DNA from: Cinnamomum chago
Taxonomy: Eukaryota; Streptophyta; Magnoliopsida; Laurales; Lauraceae
Direction of reading: 5' to 3'
DNA: 64,000 nt
Assembly (NCBI GenBank): GCA_038049695.1
Contig: CP142451.1
Coordinates: 34,642,001 to 34,706,000, forward strand
Part shown: positions 55,869-64,000 of the stretch, one piece after another
How positions within the stretch are numbered: position 1 is the first letter of the stretch
Layout: every line of letters begins with the position of its first letter
Program-made: the position numbers and the translations under genes
Notes under the pieces: generated by a model
Database searches by the model: none
Seen by the model: only the letters and a program-made list of their open reading frames with translations
What the model was told of the DNA's origin: nothing

Positions 55869-57330
55869 AAGTCTTTTAAATAGATCGTAAGCTAGGGATT
55901 CTTTATGTGTGAACGATTTAGATAGATCATAAGATGGCTCGCCGAAAGTTCTCACCATGAGATGGGACCCGAGGGGATGGGCGCTGGGCCCACCTACAAA
56001 GCGTGGCGCTCAAGAGAATTTTTTCCATATGCAAATATGCCTGCAAGAATCGTGCGTGCATGCTTGCGTGTCTAAAATTAATATGTGATAAACAGTTGCT
56101 GGTTCAAATTTTAGTATAAATTATACAATTTCTCATTGAAATTTGAGATCGCTAACAAACCCAATCAAACCAACCATCAATCTACTGCAGTTCAGACATG
56201 TGGCTTGGCACAAAATTGACTGGACTTCGGATCATTGTATAAAAATTAGACTATCGTCGGTTCCAACTGGCTTAAATAGGGGTTTGCATTGCTGCACGAT
56301 GTATTGGAGTTTGGTTCAAATGAAACCAGTAATCTCAGTTGAACTGTTCTGAACAGTGACAGTCAACTAGCGAACAGTTCAAATTGTTCAACTATATGAC
56401 TGTTTATGAACAAGCAAATGGAAAAAGTTGCAGAAGTTTTAACAAACTAAATCTACAAGTTTTAAAGTGTTACTAATTTCATTGGATAGAGACGGAAAAC
56501 CACCAGTCAAACTAGGTTCATTCAGATGTCATACTAATGTATGGTTAAACCCGAATGAACCACCTGTCGCAAACTAGGCTTGACCAAACCTTATCCTTGA
56601 CGTGTTTCGCTTGTAAAACATTGGTTTAGACACTATTTGTTCATCATTATAGTTAAAGATTTATCCCATCTTTCTACATTTAGTTCTATTGTTTATCTCA
56701 AGTACAATCTATGATCTTTTTTTTTTTTAGACTTTAGATTTGACATATGGAAGCGGCTCTTTTTCCCAATGCTTTTAGGGGACGTCATGCAGCAACATTT
56801 CTGCAGAGAACAAGAAATTTTTGTCAGATAAATGTGCATCCATGATTCTTTTTGCGTATGTGTTAAGAAGACGTGCCCTCCAAAATCTATGCTTTTGAGG
56901 ATTTTGAGGTCCCAACAGGAAAGGTTGAGACCCACATCTTTTCTGCATATCTACATGCGCTCTCCCTCCTCTGTCCATCATTGTATTCAACAAAAACTGC
57001 TAATGCCACACCTAAAATGTCCACGTAAAGAGTATGCGTAGGATTCCATAAGCTCCAAAAGGCGCCCTGATAGTGTGAATTCATATAAAAACATTTGAAA
57101 AACGGGTGGATGGTTTTCAAATCCTAAAACCAACTCCAGTACAACTGTACAACCTATGTCCATCTCAACAATCTCAGGCCAGTTGTGACCTTTGCATGTG
57201 TATGTCAAAGGTATGCAACTGGGTCATCAGCAGCTGGTGCATTTGCACATGACAGGACCCAATAAATATATATACTCTAGTTACATTATCCACGTCTTCG
57301 CAGTACTGGTTGGTTGTTTTCTTGACAAGT
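55869..57330. other. Intergenic DNA
   Basis: Several overlapping short frames on both strands (56690-57210) but no family resemblance and no consistent frame. No gene supported. Confidence 0.5.
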
Positions 57331-57640
57331 TGTACAACGTGGACAAAATCATGTGGCCCGTTTGTCATGGGTTCCGCGTCAGATCAAGCAGGGCGGATGC
57401 TAATATAAAATACAATTTCACTTAATACAACTCACAAATAAGACTCCCAATATCAATGGATGTGGGTTTCTTGACCAAAATATCTCGATTAAGTGTGACT
57501 CTTTGGTACTTGTATAAATATGAGGATAAATGTGCTGGCATTGCATACACTCTCCTTGTAGGTTACATATGGGAAGAGATCCATAGAACTTTACAATAGT
57601 TGGAATGAACATATATCTCTGATCGCCCTACATATCTAGA
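57331..57640 (+). repeat. Diverged copia solo LTR
   Basis: AAAATCATGTGGCCCG, AGATCAAGCAGGGCGGATGC, ATAAGACTCCCAAT and AAGTGTGACTCTTTGG.ACTTG line up in order with the LTR at 63748-63421 (opposite strand). No RNase H end or purine tract precedes it, so it stands alone. Confidence 0.55.
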
Positions 57641-60600
57641 TCCATCAATTGGCATGAGGGTCCGCGTTGCTTTTCGACGGTTAAGAACTTCTGGACGGGC
57701 TGTGGATCACCCTAGATATATGTAGGGTTTATTTTCAAGTCCTTATCTACACTCTTTGCAACTATAAGCCAGGAACAAGAAGATGACCTCATTCGTCTTT
57801 TACTGGGCACGCAACCTGATAGCCCCGGAAAACTTCTCATTTTCTCCCTGTTGTATGAGAAAGGACAAACGGAGAAAGAATACAAGTCCTGTTTGTCTTT
57901 TCTTCTCTTGGGCACAGAAGTCAACGTAAACAAAAAAAATAAGAAAGGGTGTTCTGAGATCTCCTTGTTTCGAGCCGATCCCAAGTCGCAAGTCGCAACC
58001 CCGCCATAACCGACTAGAGGACACGAGTGGCACAGACGAAGTCCTGTCCAGTTCAACGCAAATCTAGCTTTGAGAACCCATATTTTGATAGGACCCACTT
58101 TTACAGAAATTTCAAATTTCTTTTTCCTTCTAAAAAATATTTTATTAATTACTTTTTGAAAACAGTTTCAATGTTAATTCAAAATTACAGTTTTAATTAT
58201 TTAATGCTGCTTAACGTTGTGATTAATCACTGATTTAAAGGCTCCACGATGGTATTTTGACTTATAAAATACTTGGTCTAGGTTAAAAAACAAAACAGAT
58301 AATTACTTTCTTCTCTTCCTTTTACCCTTTTTTATGAACATCTTGTGGTTCTTGGAAATTGATTTGGACTTGTATGAGATTAAGCTTGATTTTCTATAAA
58401 AGCCGTTGTATTTTGAAGACAGTTCCTGTAGAGATCCTGTTCGCATCTGAATTTATTTTGGAAGGGCAAAACTCGTCCTAAAGAAAATGTCCCCAGACAT
58501 GCTTAGCCGTTAGTCGCTGCCGCAGGTTTTCGTTGATTTGTGCTGATATAATTTTCTTTACAAAACTGCAGATCGGTACTGCTGTTTTAATTTTCACTTT
58601 TATCTGAGTTCGACAGCGTATATTTTCAACACGAGCGGCAGACGTCCCCAGGCAATTGGCGCAAGCAGCTGATTGCGATAACTGGAGAGCGTCTGGTCCG
58701 CTTGTGCTTTGAGATTGTTGTAAGCAGATCTATACAGCAGAAGGAAAAGGAAGACAATCCAACGATTAAAAACGGATTCGATCAGCATGAACGGCCAGCA
58801 CATGTAAACTTTTCCTTTTGATTTAAATTATGAATATGTTTTCTAAAACTGTATAGCATGATCCTGCAAGAAATATGATCTTCAACGGAAAGACCCCACC
58901 CATATAAAGTCATCATTTAGGTGCTTAATTGTGGGATATGTGCAACATTGCATCAGGATAATATCCAACTAAAATATTCTTTTGATAAATCCTTGATAAT
59001 CATGGCAAAACCTTTTAATTGTAATTTGATAAGCAATGAGAATAGTATGAGTGGTCATATCTAATATAATATGATGTACAAAACTATAATCAAGGATTTG
59101 ATCAAAGAAATCAGTGGTGGACCAAGGGTTTTCATTTGAAGGGGGGCGGATCCAAACATGCAGTTGGATTTTGTGGACTATTTAGTATTCTTTTTTCATG
59201 AGTTATAGAGTGGACCCAAGTCCAGTGGGGACGATTGCACCCCCAATGGGAGTAATGTACAGCACGACAGATCAATGATCTGTAGGATGTGGTAAATGTG
59301 ATAAAAAAAACCATTGGATCTCGATTAAAAATAATCTAACATGCATAAATGTAATTTTTCTGATAATTTGTAACATTGGATCTCGATTAAAAATAATCTA
59401 AGTTGCTGATGTAACATTTGCATGTATAAAACCGATTTTCAATATCATGTGTCATTGGAAACTGACCTTAGCACATCATCACAAGAAAACAGGTAGATGG
59501 GGCTAGCTACTAAATGACAATGACTTGGGTACAATTTCAAAAAGAGAAAGGTAGGATCGTCCCATAATAGAGTAATTGGGACCTTTGCTACAACCTAGGA
59601 AAATGAAGGAATAAGGTAAGGTCCCCTGAATTTAGAAAATCTTTCTTCCCTTTCTATTTCTCTCTCTTTCATTGATTTTGATTTTACCTTCTTCCTTTAG
59701 CCCATCCCTTCAACATAAATATATGACTAAAATATTGATAGATAAACTGAAATGTAAATGATTTTGGTCTTGGCGATACATTGTCCATAACCATGTTTTA
59801 AAATAATTGGTCTTGGCGATACATTGTCCAAAACCATGTTTTAAAATAATAATGCCTATACTGCAGTAGTTTTGGTGCCGCTTACTCCACACGCACGTGG
59901 TTCGTATTTTCATTTTATGAAAATCATGAAATTTCAACAATGCCTCAATGTTTCTAGGGCTCAAACCTATCTACCCTGCGTTTTTTTAGGAGGACTTTTA
60001 TGTTTTTTAGGAGGAGATGACTTTTATGCCTATAACCATCGGTGCCAGGCTGCGGAGTGGTTGGAATGGTTTTATAGTCACTATCTGTATGGTCACCATC
60101 AGTATAGAACCTTTTTATTTTTTGGTTAGAAGAAGTATATATCATTTTGAGAGATCAGTTCCTCGTTTGAAAATAATGAACCGTTTTGCAGTGTGTACGT
60201 GGATAATCATATGTGGATGGTGGTTGGGTTGGACAACATATGGATGAGCGCTGGCCGCGAATATTCACAGGTTACAAATCTTAGTGAATGTGATTTTCTT
60301 GAGTTTTTTCAATTGGGGGTGAAGGCCAATACATGGAGGGATAGGTGTATGCAACTGTTTGAATTTTGTCATTGTGAAGGTAAACCTCACTGAAAGTCTG
60401 TTTATTTGTTTTGAAGGAACATGTATACTTTCTTGGAAATTTTCCATCTGATTATATACATGCAAATTTTACTTCAAATTTCTATGCACAACTTTAATTC
60501 TCAATAGGCCTAATGAAAAGAAACTTTCTTATATTTATTAAACCCCTCTTTAGATTTAAATAACTAAAAAGAGAGAATGATATAAAAATTATATTCACTT

Positions 60601-61425
60601 CATTTTCAGTTTCTTTAAGAGTGTTTTAGATGCAAATAAAATAATAAAATAGAAGATAGGGGTTTTTATGAAAAAAAAATCCTGGGGGGTTTTAACGGAA
60701 AAAATTCCTTTAGACCCTTACTAGACCAAAACGGACCTAAAACTTTGATAGTAACTGAATATAACTCTTCCCACCACTCTCACTCTCTCTCTCTCTCTCT
60801 CAGTAGTAATTACACAACGCTGCTTATTTTTAATAAATAACCCATTTATTACCATCTAAAACTCTCTCTCTCTCTCTCTCTCAGTAGTAATTACACAACG
60901 CTGTTTATTTTTAATAAATAACCCATTTATTACCATCTAAAACCTCCTTTTTCCATTTGTCATCTTTTTCATTTCAAAAGAAATTCTCTATAATTTTTTC
61001 ATCTCACAACCTACTTTTTGGCTTTTCCCTTTTGATTACTCCATTAAAGAGGAAACTGGACTCCAATCAAAATTTTCCTTTTGCCTTTTCCCTTTAATTC
61101 TCTAGACCTTTTTAACCTTATATGATGTGAAATGGTTGCATCAATCTAATGGTAAACCTTATATAATTGTGACTATGAAATCTTCAAGGAAGTGTTGATA
61201 AACATTGCTGTGCAGTTCACCAACAACTCGAGCTCTTGATGTTTCCGGTTATTAACATGGTATCAAAGGCAGGGGTTACAAGTTCAAAAATCCTGAGATT
61301 TATGTTACCTCTGTTTGTCTTTCTAAGCATTGATATCACTGCTTGTAGTGTTGCATCAATACAAATTTGAGAATGTTAGCGTGTCTTGAGCATCAATATC
61401 GCCGCTCAACAAAGGCAACAAAGGC
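57641..61425. other. Intergenic DNA with small tandem duplications
   Basis: A 43-bp duplication at 59764-59849 (TTGGTCTTGGCGATACATTG). An 83-85-bp duplication at about 60779-60946 made of (CT)n plus CAGTAGTAATTACACAACGC. Frames at 57712-58098 and 58600-58803 (minus) have no recognisable family. No gene supported. Confidence 0.5.
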
Positions 61426-61433
61426 AACAAAGG

Positions 61434-62853
61434 CAGGGCCGACTTTACTATAAAGCAAGAAAAACCCTTGCTTTAGGCCCCCTAAAAATAAGGCCACAAA
61501 TATCACAATCTTATTAAAAGCATCTTTTCAAATCCAAAAGAAACTCCCTGGAAATAAGGGCCCAAAATGATGAGGGGAGTTGGACTTATCATATCATAAA
61601 TGAATGTAAGAGAATCTCTATGGCTTCCACATTTTTCTCCTAGCTTTTCTTTCCTTTCCTTCCTTCTTATCTAGTTACACGGCCCCTCATTTCCATCCTT
61701 CTAGGGCATTCACTTTTAAGAAGACTTTTAAAACTCTAAGCATAGGACCCACACATGCTACAATTTATTGATTGACTTTAGGTCATTTACTCAATGCAGG
61801 AGGGGGAAGAATAATGATGAAAAAGAAAATAAATAACCAAGTTAACCAAATTAATGGTCAATTAACTCCAAAAGCTTAGGTTACACCTGTCAGCTGATGG
61901 AGCCATGATGAATGACCTATTTTCATCATCTGACCATTTAGATCATCGGGTCTTTCAAAGTGACCTCTTTTGGGAAAGATCTAGTCCATTTAAAATTAAT
62001 GGCCTGTATTTTATTAATTAGCTTTCAATAGAATTCAATCAAATAGGATGTGGGCCCACCATCATATTGAGCACCACCAAAAACTTGCAATTTCCACAAT
62101 ATCATGGTGGGCCTAACTATTTAGTCCAATGAAGTTTTTTTTTTTTTAAACCATCCAATGGGATTTAGAGATTACTATTAGTGATGGGTCCTCACTTTGA
62201 AACTCTTCCATCATGACCTCTTCCCAAAACAACTTTATGCAAATTCTTTAGCAAAAATAAAAGGAAGATATAATGTGCAATTTAAATGAAATTGAGATCT
62301 TAGAATTGAATCAACGTGCAAATTTCTTTGAATATTAAAAGGCATGACATGTCAAACTTTCTTTGGATATTAAAAGAGTGGGGAAAAAAAGCCCCTTTTT
62401 AAATGGGGAGTTTTTGAGAATTTCTCATAATATAATATAATTGTAATTAGTATCACATCCCACTAAAACCATTTTTTCACATTCTAAAAAAGAAGCATTA
62501 TTAAATAACTATCATCCTTTTTTTTTCTCTGCACAATTTCAAATCCCAACAAATCATACTGAATATAAATAGAAACTATTGACTTCTCTTTAATTTGCAA
62601 CCCATGTTTCATTTTATATTTAATCCCCAATCCATTCAATACTATCAATATTATTATTTTAATTATGGTGTTCAACTTCTTTAATCAAGAAAATTAAAAA
62701 AAAGAACATTAATATTTTAACTATTTTCTCCAATAAAAATTAAAGCGAGAAAAATAGATTTTAAATAAAGTCTTTTGTAATAATATTAAAAGATAAAAAA
62801 GGCCTCATTTAGGATTATCGCTTTAGGCTTCAAATTGTCTTGAGCCGGCCCTG
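61434..62853. mobile_element. hAT-type non-autonomous element (1,420 bp) with 8-bp target duplication
   Basis: AACAAAGG at 61426-61433 and 62854-62861. Ends CAGGGCCGACT and, reversed, CAGGGCCGGCT; inner TTGCTTTAGGC.. / GCCTAAAGC is also partly inverted. The interior is AT-rich without transposase. Termini and duplication length fit hAT. Insertion was beside a short GGCAACAAA triple repeat. Confidence 0.88.
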
Positions 62854-63053
62854 AACAAAGGGTAAGGAGAAAGCCTCTGGCATTTAAGGATCATCGCAAT
62901 GTTATATGCATGCATAGATCAATCCTACATCAACTAAATCACATCAAAACCCATCTCTCGCATGTACCTAAATATTCAACATCATATTCATCTCCACATT
63001 CACATTCATGTTCACATTAACCATTCACAATGTTTACATATACAATACCCAAA

Positions 63054-63380
63054 TCACCACATTTTTAGTATGCAACGATCAAACATTGATATCATTGTAA
63101 CCTCATTAGGCTCCCAGCCTTTTGAAAACATTTGAACAAACATTGCCATAGCCTCTTGGGACCTTCCATTACAAGCATATCCATTAATTAAAGTTTTCCG
63201 AACAACTACATTTCTTTCAGACAACTTCCCAAGCAACTTGTGTGCTTCATCGAGGAACCAGCAAACCATATATAGATGCATCAAAGAACTAGATGTCATA
63301 AGATTGGGTTCGGTTCCCGACTTCAACAGCCGCCCGTGAATCTACTTCCCTTCTTTAATTCCATAAAAGGAAGCACGTTC
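63054..63380 (-). pseudogene. PPR protein gene fragment
   Basis: The minus strand reads ..GIKEGK-stop-IHGRLLKSGTEPNLMTSS, HLYMVCWFLDEAHKLLGKLS, ERNVVV.KTLINGYACNGRS, QEAMAMFVQMFSKGWEPNEV, TMISMF. These are about three PLS-type pentatricopeptide repeats, which bind organellar RNA. A TAG (63342-63344) stands where Gln is normal (GKQIHG). Both ends are lost: homology stops at about 63054 on one side and near a copia LTR on the other. A fragment only, not a working gene. Confidence 0.75.
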
Positions 63381-63420
63381 CTTAAGTTGAAAAGGGTAAG
63401 TATAAATTGATGGATTTGGA

Positions 63421-63748
63421 TGCAGAGACTCTGACGCGCAATCGGAGAACTATGTGCGTTCCGACGATTGGGAAGTTCCGCGGATCTCTTTGCCTCTTGT
63501 CTCTCCTATGGGATGTAATAATACCAACCCTAGGGCTTTCTTATCTTATATAGACAAGTCCCAAAGAGTCACACTTACTAGAAATTTCTTCGCCAAGAAA
63601 CTCACATAAACTAATCCTATTGGGAGTCTTATTAGTGGGACCAAATCAAGTCTTACCTTAAGTGAAGTGGAATTGTATTCTCTGTTGGCATCAACCTTGC
63701 TTGATCTAACGTGGGACCCCTGGCATGCGGGCCACATGATTTTCTACA
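63421..63748 (-). repeat. 3' LTR of a copia element (continues beyond the window)
   Basis: On the minus strand it starts TGTAGAAAATCATGTGG directly after the purine tract AAGTGGGAGAT and ends ..GTCTCTGCA, about 328 bp. It contains a TATATAAG TATA-like sequence (63544-63551 on the complement). Confidence 0.65.
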
Positions 63749-63781
63749 ATCTCCCACTTGGCATGAATGCCACGTACATCA

Positions 63782-64000
63782 AATATATCTCAGTCCTATG
63801 CGCATTACATGCGTTGCAAAATCCTCTGCAGGCAAAGCCTTGGTGAGAGCATCAACCATCAATTCCTCTGAAGGCATATAAAAAATTTCTATATCATTCT
63901 TTTCAGCCTTCTCTCTGATGAAGTGATACTTTATCTCAACATGTTTTGATCGGCTGTTGAACTTTTGCTCATTTACCATGGATATTGCAAATATGCTGTC
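63782..64000 (-). pseudogene. copia RNase H C-terminus, partial at window edge
   Basis: The minus strand reads SIFAISMVNEQKFNSRSKHV, EIKYHFIREKAEKNDIEIFY, MPSEELMVDALTKALPAE, then stop. This is the conserved end of copia RNase H (SKHI.I.YHFIRE ... DALTK.L). The frame is open here; whether the element is intact cannot be seen. The original reading frame continues past base 64000. Confidence 0.85.

Noticed and set aside
55490..56020. Element bounded by GGGAGCGCT and GGCGCTC
   Set aside because: Only about 7 bp of inverted match and no target duplication. A smaller inner inverted repeat (55515-55868) is listed instead at low confidence.
57712..58098. 128-codon minus ORF
   Set aside because: No domain, no conserved motif and no splice-supported neighbour; cannot be told from chance.
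59872..60393. Overlapping + strand ORFs near 60 kb
   Set aside because: Different frames, no family resemblance, non-ATG or poor contexts.
1..64000. tRNA, rRNA or snoRNA genes
   Set aside because: I saw no cloverleaf with A/B boxes or rRNA sequence. The PBS sites are only short tRNA complements.

Overview
The window is nuclear DNA of a flowering plant. It holds two recognisable host genes, both with land-plant hallmarks: a two-exon TIM8 gene (small mitochondrial import chaperone) at 18158-21567 on +, and an intronless SAUR auxin-response gene at 52505-52978 on -. A pentatricopeptide-repeat (PPR) gene fragment lies at 63054-63380 on -. Nearly everything else is transposable-element DNA or unrecognised intergenic DNA. 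The density of nested elements and a 3.2-kb intron suggest a large, repeat-rich genome. Frequent 'gggcccacc'-type intergenic sequence would fit a magnoliid, but that is impression only and is not shown here.

Bases 1-14855 are a tandem array of one Ty3/gypsy element of the Tat lineage: 3' half of an internal region (1-3790), LTR (3791-4569), complete internal region (4570-13064), LTR (13065-13843) and a truncated third internal region (13844-14855). Neighbouring units share LTRs. The two LTRs look identical by eye. The element has gag, protease, RT, a degenerate RNase H, a second intact-looking RNase H and integrase in one reading frame of about 1,950 codons. That frame is broken only by in-frame stops and has no frameshift. 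Downstream of pol are a 57-bp minisatellite and, on the opposite strand, an accessory ORF with a canonical 83-bp intron.

Bases 14855-17690 are unassigned. The TIM8 gene follows, with telo-box and site II motifs upstream. Bases 22100-24060 carry LINE-1 endonuclease remnants enclosed by an inverted repeat with an A/G tract. Bases 24900-26580 are a cluster of at least three families of short hairpin or inverted-repeat MITEs sitting in (TA)n tracts. Members recur at 17690, 29088 and 55107. A 1.7-kb element with a 6-bp target duplication (28551-30248) follows, then a decayed, internally rearranged Ty1/copia element on - (30917-35888).

A structurally complete CACTA (En/Spm) transposon occupies 35959-46204, with a 30-bp perfect terminal inverted repeat, AAG target duplication, subterminal ACCGATAT arrays and a TNPD-type transposase gene with few lesions. 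It also contains a retroelement-derived ORF and GGCTAGCC-rich blocks. From 46205 to 52300 there are two hAT-like MITEs and an antisense LINE RT remnant split by a Mutator-type MITE with a 9-bp target duplication. After SAUR come small tandem duplications, further MITEs, a diverged copia solo LTR (57331-57640), a 1.4-kb hAT-type element with an 8-bp target duplication (61434-62853), the PPR fragment, and the 3' end of another copia element at the right edge.

Across unrelated elements, many stop codons fall where a CAG (Gln) codon is expected. This fits decay of methylated cytosines at CHG sites. One case (14572) is seen directly by comparing two copies.
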